A model generated the notes under the pieces. That model made no database searches. It worked only from the letters and a program-made list of their open reading frames with translations, and had not been told where the DNA came from. Position numbers and translations under genes: made by a program. Positions 47,210 to 55,852 of a DNA stretch of 64,000 bases are shown in pieces (within the stretch, counting starts at the first letter, position 1; each line of letters opens with the position of its first letter). Source of the stretch: Marinobacterium stanieri (GTDB taxonomy: Bacteria > Pseudomonadota > Gammaproteobacteria > Pseudomonadales > Balneatricaceae); assembly GCF_900155945.1 (NCBI RefSeq), contig NZ_FTMN01000004.1, positions 124,001 to 188,000 of the forward strand. The letters run 5' to 3'.

Positions 47210-48919
47210 ATGCGCTCCACCTTTTCCATACTCTCGCGACTTCAGCCAGGCAAAGCTTTGCACCCGGTTGTCTTCAGCCTGCTGCTTACCCTCTTGCTGT
47301 GCCTGGTATACAACGGCCCTCTGTGGCGCCTTATTCTGGACCAGCCCTACAGCAATGAACTTAATCGCTGGTTATTCAGCGCAGCCTTTCTGAGCTTTAT
47401 GGCGGCCGTTATCCAGCTGTTTATAGGGCTGCTGGCCTGGCCATGGCTCATCAAGCCGGTCGCTGTTGCCCTGCTGCTCAGCGCCGCCGCAATTAATTAC
47501 TTCATGGAAAGCTACGGGATTCTGATCGACAAGACCATGGTGCAGAACCTGTTCGAAACCGATGTTGCGGAAGCGTCCGACCTGATCAATACCGACCTGC
47601 TGCTGCACCTGTTTTTCAAGGGTGTAATACCAGCGGCTCTGGTATTGCTGATTCCGCTGCAGCGCGTCAGTGTAAAGTCCCAACTGGTCGCACAGTGTTT
47701 GAACCTGCTGGTGGCCGGCATGTTGATAGGGCTGAACCTGTCTGCCCTGAATAAAGAATATGCCTCGCTATTTCGTAACCATCGCGAGATTCGCAACCTG
47801 GCAGTTCCGTCGAACTATCTCTACTACACCAGCCGCTACCTCGCAGGCGCCTATGAGCCTGAACAGAAAACCTTCACATCACTGGGTACCGATGCAATCA
47901 AGCAGCCTGCTCCAAACGGCAAGCCAGACCTGCTGGTGGTGGTGCTGGGCGAAACCGCCCGCAGCCAGAATTTTGCCCTCAACGGCTACGCTGCAGACAC
48001 CAACCCCACGCTGTCAAAACGACCGGTGGTAAGCTTCAGCAATGTCAGTGCCTGTGGCACCAGCACAGCGGTTTCGGTGCCCTGCATGTTTTCGCTGATG
48101 ACCCAATCCGGTTACAAGGAGGGTAAAGCCCGCTATCAAAGTAATGTTCTGGACATACTGCAGCAGGCCGGTATTCGTGTGCTCTGGCGCGACAATAACT
48201 CCGGCTGCAAGGGGGTCTGTGATCGTGTCCCCAACCAGACACCGCGCCAGTTTAACGCAGACGCTGATTGTGACGGCAGCGAGTGCTATGACCCGCAAAT
48301 GCTCAACGGACTGCAGAACTGGTTGAAGCAAAGCCCGCAATCAACCGTTATTGTCCTGCACCAGAAAGGCAGTCATGGTCCTGCCTATTACAAACGGGTG
48401 CCTGGCGAGTTTCAGCATTTTGCTCCCACCTGTACCAGCAACCAGTTACAGGACTGTTCACAACAGGCCATCACCAATGCCTACGACAACACCATCCGCT
48501 ACACGGACTATTTTCTGGACCGCGTGATCGCGTTTCTGCAGCAGCAGGATGCAGAGTACAACACCGCCATGCTGTATATATCCGATCACGGTGAATCACT
48601 GGGGGAAAACAACCTGTACCTGCACGGCATGCCCTGGCTGCTGGCACCGGAGGAACAGAAAAAAGTACCGATGATTACCTGGTTGTCCACTACCTACCAG
48701 CAGTCGCACGGCCTGAATACCGAGTGCCTGGCCACACAAAAAGACAGAGCCCTGAGCCATGACTATCTGACGCACTCACTGCTGGGGCTGGTAAAGGTAA
48801 GCACCCAAGTATATGACCCCAGACTCGACCTGTTCGACACCTGCCGCAGCAGTGCAGCAACCTCGGAAAGACTGGCACACAACCCGGCAAGCGCTTCGGA
48901 ATCTGCACAGGGCAGCTAA
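47210..48919 (+). CDS. eptA: Lipid A phosphoethanolamine transferase
   Basis: 569 residues. Five N-terminal membrane helices (about 20-180) precede a periplasmic alkaline-phosphatase-like domain: Glu in VLGETARSQNF, nucleophile Thr in the CGTSTA motif, RDNNSGCKG, and SDHGESLGENNLYLHG for zinc. Several cysteine pairs suggest disulfides. It transfers phosphoethanolamine to lipid A phosphates and gives polymyxin resistance in relatives. The convergent two-component genes overlap its end by 4 bases and resemble PmrAB, its usual regulators. Confidence 0.95.
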   Translation: MRSTFSILSRLQPGKALHPVVFSLLLTLLLCLVYNGPLWRLILDQPYSNELNRWLFSAAFLSFMAAVIQLFIGLLAWPWLIKPVAVALLLSAAAINYFMESYGILIDKTMVQNLFETDVAEASDLINTDLLLHLFFKGVIPAALVLLIPLQRVSVKSQLVAQCLNLLVAGMLIGLNLSALNKEYASLFRNHREIRNLAVPSNYLYYTSRYLAGAYEPEQKTFTSLGTDAIKQPAPNGKPDLLVVVLGETARSQNFALNGYAADTNPTLSKRPVVSFSNVSACGTSTAVSVPCMFSLMTQSGYKEGKARYQSNVLDILQQAGIRVLWRDNNSGCKGVCDRVPNQTPRQFNADADCDGSECYDPQMLNGLQNWLKQSPQSTVIVLHQKGSHGPAYYKRVPGEFQHFAPTCTSNQLQDCSQQAITNAYDNTIRYTDYFLDRVIAFLQQQDAEYNTAMLYISDHGESLGENNLYLHGMPWLLAPEEQKKVPMITWLSTTYQQSHGLNTECLATQKDRALSHDYLTHSLLGLVKVSTQVYDPRLDLFDTCRSSAATSERLAHNPASASESAQGS

Positions 48920-50136
48920 GGTGCAGCCGTAAAGATAACCTCCGCCAGGAACCACCCGTTTTCTCTGGTCGTGTGAAAGCGGGCATTGGCCTTGTCACAT
49001 AATTGCTCAACGATCTGCAGCCCGTAGCCATAGTGTTCCGGGCTGGCTAACGCGGCCTCAGGCACTGTTTGCTCTTGAAACTCGGCACAGGGGTTTAGCA
49101 CCCGAAGAACAGTGGCAGTAGCCTCGATTCGCACGCCTTCATCACCGTACTCCAACGCATTGCGCAGCAGGTTATCCAAAATAACGGAGAGAACAAACGG
49201 GTGGATGTGCCAACTCCAGTCTCCGTCGGACAGTTCCAGCTGCACCGCCGACATGGCCGGTGTTAATGCTTGCAGCTGCTCCAACAGCGACTGCATCAGC
49301 GCAGCATTGACGCTGACATCTGCATCCTTGTGTTCTCGAGACAGCCAAAGGAAGGAGTCCGTGAGTTTCTCCATGCGGGTCAGCGCAAACCGCATGCGCG
49401 CCAGCGCTTTTTTCTGCATGGGTTGATCACTCACCTCCTCCAGCAGCGCCAGGGAGCTACCCAGTGTCATTAACGGGGTTCTCAGTTCATGGCTGGCAAA
49501 GCGAGTGAAGTTCTGTTCGCGCTCAATGAAGGACTGGGTTCGAGACAGCAAGCGTGAAAACTGGCGACTTAATTCACCCAGCTCATCGGTTCGCTCCAGC
49601 GGCTCAAGCCTGGGCGCCGCAGGGCTGACATCGGCAATCGCCTGAGTCAGCCTGCGCACGGGTATGGTTTGCTTCCAAAGTAGCCACAGCGTAAGCGCCA
49701 TCGCCCCCAGGGTGAACAACAACACACCACCGACGGCAACCACGGCTTCGAGCGCCTCCGACTCTTCCTGTTCAAACAGCTGCTGTAGTTCCGGCAGGTA
49801 AAGGGCATACAGCGCCCGGGTACCCGGCACCTCACGCGCCAATAAAAGAGTGTCGGCACCAAGCGCATACACACCCGGCTCTGAGATCTCCGGCCAGGAA
49901 GAAGGCCAGGTCATATCCGGGGTATACAGTCGGAGCTGCGGCAGAAACTGGAGGGCCTCCGGCGGCAACTCACCGGCCATCACCAGGTCGGCACGCTCAC
50001 CAATAAATGCCTGCAGGTGCTCGGCTTGCTGCCCTTCCAGCTGTTCAATATGGTGCCAGCCAACCAGCCAATACAGGCTGGTTAACACCAGAGTGGACAA
50101 GCCAACGATCAGGATAATACGAGTGGAGAATCTCAC
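48916..50136 (-). CDS. Sensor histidine kinase, PmrB/QseC-like
   Basis: 406 residues. Two membrane helices (about 5-25 and 145-170) flank a periplasmic domain; HAMP, phosphoacceptor His in RFASHELRTPLMTLG, and a rather degenerate ATPase domain (LDNLLRNALEYG, HYGYGLQIVEQL) follow. GTG at 50136 overlaps the TGA of the response regulator (GTGA) and follows GGAGG. It is probably the partner of that regulator and may control eptA and the PAP2 phosphatase. Confidence 0.9.
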   Translation of the reverse strand: MRFSTRIILIVGLSTLVLTSLYWLVGWHHIEQLEGQQAEHLQAFIGERADLVMAGELPPEALQFLPQLRLYTPDMTWPSSWPEISEPGVYALGADTLLLAREVPGTRALYALYLPELQQLFEQEESEALEAVVAVGGVLLFTLGAMALTLWLLWKQTIPVRRLTQAIADVSPAAPRLEPLERTDELGELSRQFSRLLSRTQSFIEREQNFTRFASHELRTPLMTLGSSLALLEEVSDQPMQKKALARMRFALTRMEKLTDSFLWLSREHKDADVSVNAALMQSLLEQLQALTPAMSAVQLELSDGDWSWHIHPFVLSVILDNLLRNALEYGDEGVRIEATATVLRVLNPCAEFQEQTVPEAALASPEHYGYGLQIVEQLCDKANARFHTTRENGWFLAEVIFTAAP

Positions 50137-50822
50137 TGCACCTCCTCCGGCAGAGCCAGACACACCCCGCGACCACGCAGTGTATGCAGCAGCGGATAGG
50201 CAAAGGGCTTATCAAGCCGGCCACGCAATTGATACAGCAGCGAGCGCAACGCATCGCTGTCAGGCGGTTCGCCCTGCCAAATAGCCTGCTCCAATTCACT
50301 GCGGCTCACCACCCTGGGAGCACGAGCCAAAAGATAACGCAGCAGCTGAAAGGCCTGTGGCATCAACTGCAGGCGCTGACCATCACGCCATACCTGCTGC
50401 AGCTCCACATCCAGCTCCAGGGGGCCATAGCGCAACACGCGCACCCGCTGACGCGACACCCTTTGACTTAATGCCTGAACCCGGCACACCAGCTCATCCA
50501 TGGCAAAGGGCTTAACCAGGTAGTCATCCGTGCCGGCCTGAAAACCGCGCACTTTGTCATCCAGCGTATCCAGTGCCGTTAACATCAGGGTCGGAGTGGT
50601 GATGCCCTCGGCACGCAAGCGTTCACAGAGGTCGAGCCCGTTCAGGCGCGGCATCCGAATATCAAGAATCAGTACATCGTAACGATTCTGCTGACACAGG
50701 CTCAGTGCCTGCACACCGTCGCGCGCGCAATCCACTTCAATACCGCGCCATTGCAGAAAATCGGCGATGCTTTCCTGTATCCCCGGATCATCTTCTGCCA
50801 GCAGAACGGTTATTGCTGTCAT
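50133..50822 (-). CDS. OmpR-family response regulator, PmrA/QseB-like
   Basis: 229 residues. A receiver domain with VLLAEDDPGIQ, phosphoacceptor Asp in DVLILDIRMPR and Lys in YLVKPF is followed by a winged helix (QLMPQAFQLLRYLLARAPRVVSRSELEQAIW). It is translated with the kinase and lies 30 bases after the PAP2 gene. Control of lipid A modification is inferred from the neighbourhood. Confidence 0.93.
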   Translation of the reverse strand: MTAITVLLAEDDPGIQESIADFLQWRGIEVDCARDGVQALSLCQQNRYDVLILDIRMPRLNGLDLCERLRAEGITTPTLMLTALDTLDDKVRGFQAGTDDYLVKPFAMDELVCRVQALSQRVSRQRVRVLRYGPLELDVELQQVWRDGQRLQLMPQAFQLLRYLLARAPRVVSRSELEQAIWQGEPPDSDALRSLLYQLRGRLDKPFAYPLLHTLRGRGVCLALPEEVQ

Positions 50823-50852
50823 GGTCTATGCCTCCCCTCAACACCGCCATGA

Positions 50853-51566
50853 TCATAACGCGGGGGCGGGTTTGAGCACAGCAGTACGATTCAACATCAA
50901 GGGTGCCAACAACGCACAGACCGCCCAGCACAGCACCAGGCTCCAGAGGTCGTGGGAGAGGAAGTGCGCCCCGCGCAGTTGCTGAGTCACACGAAACACC
51001 AGCCCCAGCAGCAGCACCGCGACCAACACCCCTGTACGTGCTCTGGGCCAGAGCATTGGTGCCGCAAAGTAGAGAGCAAACCAGGCATAACCGGCGCTGG
51101 CGTGTCCGGCGGGGAAACAGCGCCCGGCCCCGGGAGCAAGCAGCTGCTGAATGAGCGGCAGGTAGGGCTGATCTCCGCCCAGTGGCAGCAGGCTCCAGGG
51201 ACAGTCAATGCCTGTCAGTTGTTTGCCCACTGACACGGACATACTGGCCAGCAAAGGCGCACAGGCGAGATAAGCCAGCACCCGGCGCTGTCGACGCAAA
51301 CGACGGGAGCGCCAACTGAGCAGAAACAGACCTATAACCCCCAGTGCCATAAGCACACTCAGCTGGCGGCCTCCGTCATGCAGCAGGTCCGACAGCAACC
51401 AGTAATCTTTCAGCGCCCACTGGCCGCCTTGCAACGTGAAAAGCCAACGGGACCAGGCCAAATCAAGATCGAGCAGGCTGATCAGTAACTGCAGCAGACA
51501 GGCTACTGCGAACACAGGTAAAACGGCGCGAACGCCGCCCTGGGATAGATGGGCGGTTGCTGACAT
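50853..51566 (-). CDS. PAP2-family membrane phosphatase
   Basis: 237 residues with about six membrane segments. The three phosphatase motifs are KQLTGIDCPW (substituted motif 1), CFPAGHAS (motif 2) and RGAHFLSHDLWS (motif 3, with the catalytic His). Relatives act on undecaprenyl pyrophosphate or lipid A phosphates (LpxE/LpxT types). First gene of the PAP2-regulator-kinase operon beside eptA. GGAG precedes ATG 51566 and lies inside a hairpin. Confidence 0.88.
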   Translation of the reverse strand: MSATAHLSQGGVRAVLPVFAVACLLQLLISLLDLDLAWSRWLFTLQGGQWALKDYWLLSDLLHDGGRQLSVLMALGVIGLFLLSWRSRRLRRQRRVLAYLACAPLLASMSVSVGKQLTGIDCPWSLLPLGGDQPYLPLIQQLLAPGAGRCFPAGHASAGYAWFALYFAAPMLWPRARTGVLVAVLLLGLVFRVTQQLRGAHFLSHDLWSLVLCWAVCALLAPLMLNRTAVLKPAPAL

Positions 51567-51570
51567 GGAG

Positions 51571-51617
51571 GGACTCCGGGACACAAATCCCCATTCTGGT
51601 TTGCGTCCCGTGAGTCC
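51571..51617 (-). promoter_or_regulatory. Inverted repeat covering the PAP2 ribosome site
   Basis: GGACTC/GAGTCC and GGGAC/GTCCC arms pair with small bulges, between the chemoreceptor stop and the PAP2 start. The minus-strand 3' arm contains the GGAG used by the PAP2 gene. It may end the upstream transcript or hide the ribosome site in a read-through RNA. Confidence 0.45.
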
Positions 51618-51630
51618 TGCGTGAAAACGG

Positions 51631-53433
51631 CTAGTTTTTATTCACATCCAGCAGGTGATCGGGCGTAAAGGCGACGGCAAAGCTGCCCCAACGACGTCCG
51701 TTCACATACATGGGGATGGAGAGGGAGTTGAGAATTTCACCCGTATCGCGGATAAACGTCTGCAGCAGGAAGGGTGCATCATGGTTGGCACGGCGAAGCT
51801 CTGCACGGGTGCCATCGTACATACGACGGTGACGGCTCAGCGCATTATCGGTGGCAAAGTCACCGGTCAGCGGCTGGGACACCTTGGTGATATGCGCCGG
51901 GCAATAACTGTTCAAGTCAAAACCGGATGCAATCATAAAGGCTGGAATCTCACTGACGCACTGGTCATACAGCGGCTGCACACGGCGGGTGAAGGTATCA
52001 ACATATTTGGTATCAAACTTGGCCGGTTCCTGGCCTGCGTTGGTACGCACATAGCGGGTATCAAACAGATCCACACCTTCAGCGGCCATGGCTTCCATTT
52101 CCTTCTCGACACGGTGCGCCCATTTTTCCGCGCCCTTGAGCATGGTTTCAAAACCGCCATAGCCGATGGTGAAGCGAGACAGCAGAGCCTGCATCTCTTC
52201 GGTCGCCGAGTCGAGGTCGCGGGAGTGTCCGCCAGAGACTTCCATCTCGCTGCGAATCTCGTCCGCCAGCTGGGTGATTTCGGATACCTGTTCGTGGCTG
52301 TGTTTGTTGGTATACGACAGCTCTTCAATGGCGGCACTGATTTCGCCCAGCTGACCATTCAACGCCTCAAAGTCCTGCACCATCTGGCCAAAGCGCTCGC
52401 TCGTCTGCGCCATGAAGGTATCGGTTTCCGACACGCCCTGCATGATCACTTCAGCGCCACTGCGGGTGTTGTCCACCAGCGAAACCATCTCGTTAACCTT
52501 GGCATCAATCTCCACCGTCGCCGCATTGACCTTCTGCGACAGCGTGCGCACCTCATCGGCAACCACGGCGAAACCTCGCCCGGCTTCACCGGCCCGCGCC
52601 GCTTCAATGGAGGCATTCAGCGCCAGCAGGTTGGTTTGTTCGGAAAAACCCTGCACCAGTGACAGGATGTCGATAATACTGGCGGAGTTGGTGGCCAGTT
52701 GCTCCACCACCTGCTGGAAGGACTGCACCTGGGACTCGATGCGATTGACCTGCTCACTGACGCGGCTCAGCTCGGTACTGGCGTCTCTTACTTCAGTGAG
52801 GTTGTGGCTGTTGCGCTCGGAAATACTCAGAGTGTTGGCGGCAATGCCATCGATCGCTTCGGTGGATTCCTGGCTGGCCTGAAAAACTGCCTGCGCCTTA
52901 TCAACCTGGGTCGCGGCTGATTTTTCCGCCGCCATGACCACCTGCTGTAGCTGAGCAGCACTGAGCGAAACCTTGACGCTGCGCTCACGGGTATCGGCGA
53001 TCATCTGTTTGAGGGTGGATGAGAAATCATTATAGCTGTGCGCCATCTGCGAGATTTCATCATGGGTATGGGCTGGCAGCGTGGCCGATATATCACCATC
53101 ACGATTACGCACGGCGCCCAGCACTTCGGTCATGCTGGCGATAGGATGAAGAAACAGATGACGCATGAACAGCAAGGCAAAGACAGCGCCCCCCAGCGTC
53201 AGCACCAGCATGATGGCGGCCAGGGTGACCGTCACGTCTGCCAGCTCCATCAACCGTGTGCCGGCTTCGGTCACCTCCGGCAGCAGCTCGTGGAATTCCA
53301 GCAACGAACGGTAAATCCAGACGCTGACACCAACCATAATCAGGCTGGGCAGAATCAGAAACACAACGTTACCGAGAATCTTTCGGGTCAGGGTATGAAA
53401 GAAGGTTTTCTCGATTGTGCGATAAAGACTCAT
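51631..53433 (-). CDS. Methyl-accepting chemotaxis protein with C-terminal sensor-like domain
   Basis: 600 residues. Two membrane helices (about 25-45 and 70-92) enclose only a tiny periplasmic loop. HAMP-like and coiled-coil regions follow, then the signalling hairpin tip [34 protein letters not shown]. The last about 170 residues (from [14 protein letters not shown]) form an extra cytoplasmic domain with [22 protein letters not shown] and [10 protein letters not shown], known in a subset of chemoreceptors. Sensing therefore probably occurs inside the cell; the ligand is unknown. Confidence 0.92.
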   Translation of the reverse strand: MSLYRTIEKTFFHTLTRKILGNVVFLILPSLIMVGVSVWIYRSLLEFHELLPEVTEAGTRLMELADVTVTLAAIMLVLTLGGAVFALLFMRHLFLHPIASMTEVLGAVRNRDGDISATLPAHTHDEISQMAHSYNDFSSTLKQMIADTRERSVKVSLSAAQLQQVVMAAEKSAATQVDKAQAVFQASQESTEAIDGIAANTLSISERNSHNLTEVRDASTELSRVSEQVNRIESQVQSFQQVVEQLATNSASIIDILSLVQGFSEQTNLLALNASIEAARAGEAGRGFAVVADEVRTLSQKVNAATVEIDAKVNEMVSLVDNTRSGAEVIMQGVSETDTFMAQTSERFGQMVQDFEALNGQLGEISAAIEELSYTNKHSHEQVSEITQLADEIRSEMEVSGGHSRDLDSATEEMQALLSRFTIGYGGFETMLKGAEKWAHRVEKEMEAMAAEGVDLFDTRYVRTNAGQEPAKFDTKYVDTFTRRVQPLYDQCVSEIPAFMIASGFDLNSYCPAHITKVSQPLTGDFATDNALSRHRRMYDGTRAELRRANHDAPFLLQTFIRDTGEILNSLSIPMYVNGRRWGSFAVAFTPDHLLDVNKN

Positions 53434-53583
53434 CGGGCTGTCTCTTATTATTCAGTTGGCATGACCATGGTCTAACGACCAAAGTGACATAACAACCGCA
53501 AAGAGTAATGCCGATTACGTCTCCAAACAACAACTAGCGATACAGGATTCGCTTAAAAATGTCGCAGAATGTAACAGGATGTT

Positions 53584-53613
53584 AACGCGCGAGCAGCCTT
53601 CAGCTCGCGCGTT
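53584..53613. terminator. GC-rich hairpin between the chemoreceptor and a small membrane gene
   Basis: AACGCGCGAGC pairs perfectly with GCTCGCGCGTT around an 8-base loop. It lies just past the end of the minus-strand gene at 53620. The better T-run is on the plus strand, where no gene ends, so direction is uncertain. Confidence 0.65.
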
Positions 53614-53619
53614 TTGTGC

Positions 53620-53973
53620 TCACCAGTAGAAATACAGAGCAAAGATAGCCGCAATCACCAACGGCATGGTCAGTACCAGCGTTTTAACATCCCCCAGCAG
53701 GCGCTGCAGCAGTACCTGGTGAACCAACGGGAATGTCAGCAACAGACAGCTCAATGGAATCCACCAGTCCAACTGACGAAAACCATAGGCCATGGCCCCC
53801 ACCAGAGTCAGTGCGCCCAGATTACCGGCCATGATCACCGCAACCTGGCCATTACGGCTCTGCATAAACGCGGGACGCTTCTCTTCGGGCAGTTTATTCA
53901 GGGCACCGGCGCTCAGCGCGGCGGCCATTGAGACCACACCCGTGGCCAGAAACAAATACAGGGCTTCGTACAT
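53620..53973 (-). CDS. Small four-helix membrane protein, unknown
   Basis: 117 residues with four membrane segments and a conserved-looking charged loop KLPEEKRPAFMQSRNG. I do not recognise the family. ATG at 53973 is the third of three consecutive ATGs and is best spaced from GAGGAG. It is divergent from the K+ channel gene. Confidence 0.75.
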   Translation of the reverse strand: MYEALYLFLATGVVSMAAALSAGALNKLPEEKRPAFMQSRNGQVAVIMAGNLGALTLVGAMAYGFRQLDWWIPLSCLLLTFPLVHQVLLQRLLGDVKTLVLTMPLVIAAIFALYFYW

Positions 53974-54095
53974 CATCATCTCCTCAGGTTGCCGCCGATT
54001 GTAAAAGATCGCTCCGCTTTGGGGTATCCCGTGGAAGGGGTTCTGCAACTTTTTGATAAACCTTGCTAATCTGGGCCAGTCTTACAGGAGGCAAG

Positions 54096-55151
54096 ATGAA
54101 TCTTTTTACCCGCATTCGCATCAAGCTCTACCGCCACTTCAAGGAACTGAGCTGGCAGGGCCTGCTGGTGTTTGTCCTTGCTTATATGCTGCTCAGCTGG
54201 CTGCTACTGTTCCTGGCCGGCGAACAGGCACTGACCGGGCAGGACTTTTTCTATTGGCTGGTGGTAACCGCATCCACCGTCGGTTATGGCGACCTTTCGC
54301 CCGCCACCCAAAGCGGCCGCTGGTTGACCACCCTGTTTATTATTCCGGTGGGCCTCAGCCTGTTTGCCATCACCATCGGCCGCGTGGCGGCTTTCAGCGC
54401 CCAACAATGGAGGAAAGGCATCATGGGGCTTAAACAACTGCAACTGGACCAACACATTCTGGTGATCGGCTGGGACGGTAAACGCACGCCGCAACTGCTT
54501 AAGCTGCTGCTTTTGGAGGCAGCTCAACACCGTGGCAGAGAACTCTGCCTCTGTGTCAGCGACGAGATGGAAAACCCTATGCCGGGCGAGATCCGCTTTG
54601 TACATACCAGAGGCTACAGCGATGATGGTGATATGGACCGCGCCTGTATTGCCAAAGCATCCAGCATCGTGATCGATACCCCCCAGGATGACCAGACGCT
54701 CACCTGCGCCCTCTATGCCTGGAAGCGTAACCCCGAGGCCCAGATCATCGCCTACTTCCGTGATGAAAGCATTGGCGAACTGCTGAGAGAGCACTGCCCG
54801 TCCATCGAGTGCACCCCCTCCGTGTCTGTCGAAATGATGGCCAAGGCTACCATGGACCCGGGCTCAACCCACCTGCATCAACAGCTGCTGAACGCCACCG
54901 AGGGCATGACCCAGTACTCGGTCACCTACCCCGACAATCAGGAAACCGTTGCTGTCGCCGACCTCTACGGCCCACTAAAGTCCGTCTATCAGGCAACGTT
55001 GCTGGGTATCCAGCCACCGGGAGAGGAGAAGATACAGCTCAATCCGGGACTGGACAGCCTCCTGGAACCGGGCAGTCGCATCTTTTATATGGCCGAAACA
55101 CGTATCCGCAACCTCGATTGGTCACAACTGCGTCAGCATAATGCCGGTTAA
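54096..55151 (+). CDS. Potassium channel family protein with RCK domain
   Basis: 351 residues. Two membrane helices flank a pore loop with selectivity filter STVGYGDLSP (about residues 58-68). A cytoplasmic RCK/TrkA-N domain follows (HILVIGWDGKRTPQLLKLLL), though the nucleotide loop GWDG departs from the usual GxGxxG, then a TrkA-C-like end. The form matches Kch/MthK-type channels. AGGAGG precedes ATG 54096. Confidence 0.9.
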   Translation: MNLFTRIRIKLYRHFKELSWQGLLVFVLAYMLLSWLLLFLAGEQALTGQDFFYWLVVTASTVGYGDLSPATQSGRWLTTLFIIPVGLSLFAITIGRVAAFSAQQWRKGIMGLKQLQLDQHILVIGWDGKRTPQLLKLLLLEAAQHRGRELCLCVSDEMENPMPGEIRFVHTRGYSDDGDMDRACIAKASSIVIDTPQDDQTLTCALYAWKRNPEAQIIAYFRDESIGELLREHCPSIECTPSVSVEMMAKATMDPGSTHLHQQLLNATEGMTQYSVTYPDNQETVAVADLYGPLKSVYQATLLGIQPPGEEKIQLNPGLDSLLEPGSRIFYMAETRIRNLDWSQLRQHNAG

Positions 55152-55190
55152 GTGTTAAAATGTGCCTTTTGGCTGTACCGAGACAACACC

Positions 55191-55832
55191 ATGCCCGATT
55201 TTCTCGTTGACGAAGCGATTGAAGACTACGCCTTTATCCATACCAGCGCCGAGCCCGAGCTGCTGCAGGAGCTGATTGACCAGACCAACCTCAACATGGG
55301 CTGGCCGCAGAAACTGTCCGGCCGCCTGGTCGGGCGTTCGTTGAAAATGCTGGCCGCTCTGACCCAGCCCAAGGTGGCGCTGGAGATCGGCATGTTCACG
55401 GGTTACTCGGCCCTGTCCATCGCCGAAGGCATGCCGGACGACGGTCGCCTGATCTGCTGTGAGACCAACCCCCGCGCCATCGACTTTGCCAAGGGCTTTT
55501 TCGATCGCAGTGAGCACGGCCACAAAATCGAGGTCATCTTCGGCCGCGCCCTGGATACCATCGAGTCGCTGGACCTGGAGCTGGACTTCACCTTCATCGA
55601 TGCCGACAAGCGCAACTATCTGAACTACTACGAGCGCGTGAAAGAGATGACCCGCCCCGGCGGCCTGATCATCCTCGATAATGTGCTCTGGTCCGGCAAA
55701 ATCCTTCAGCCCGAGTCCGAGATTGACGATATTCTGGTGGAAACCAACCGCCGTATCGCTCAGGACCCGGACGTAGAAAATGTGTTCTTCACCGTCCGTG
55801 ACGGGCTCAACGTGGTTCGCAAACTCCCCTGA
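55191..55832 (+). CDS. SAM-dependent O-methyltransferase
   Basis: 213 residues. Family 3 (caffeoyl-CoA type) fold with VALEIGMFTGYSALSIAEGMP for SAM, FIDADKRNYLNYYE and LIILDNVLWSG for metal. It probably methylates a catechol-like small molecule; the substrate is unknown. The ATG at 55191 lacks a strong ribosome site. It lies 39 bases after the K+ channel stop. Confidence 0.88.
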   Translation: MPDFLVDEAIEDYAFIHTSAEPELLQELIDQTNLNMGWPQKLSGRLVGRSLKMLAALTQPKVALEIGMFTGYSALSIAEGMPDDGRLICCETNPRAIDFAKGFFDRSEHGHKIEVIFGRALDTIESLDLELDFTFIDADKRNYLNYYERVKEMTRPGGLIILDNVLWSGKILQPESEIDDILVETNRRIAQDPDVENVFFTVRDGLNVVRKLP

Positions 55833-55852
55833 CCCGCACCGGAGGCCGCAGG

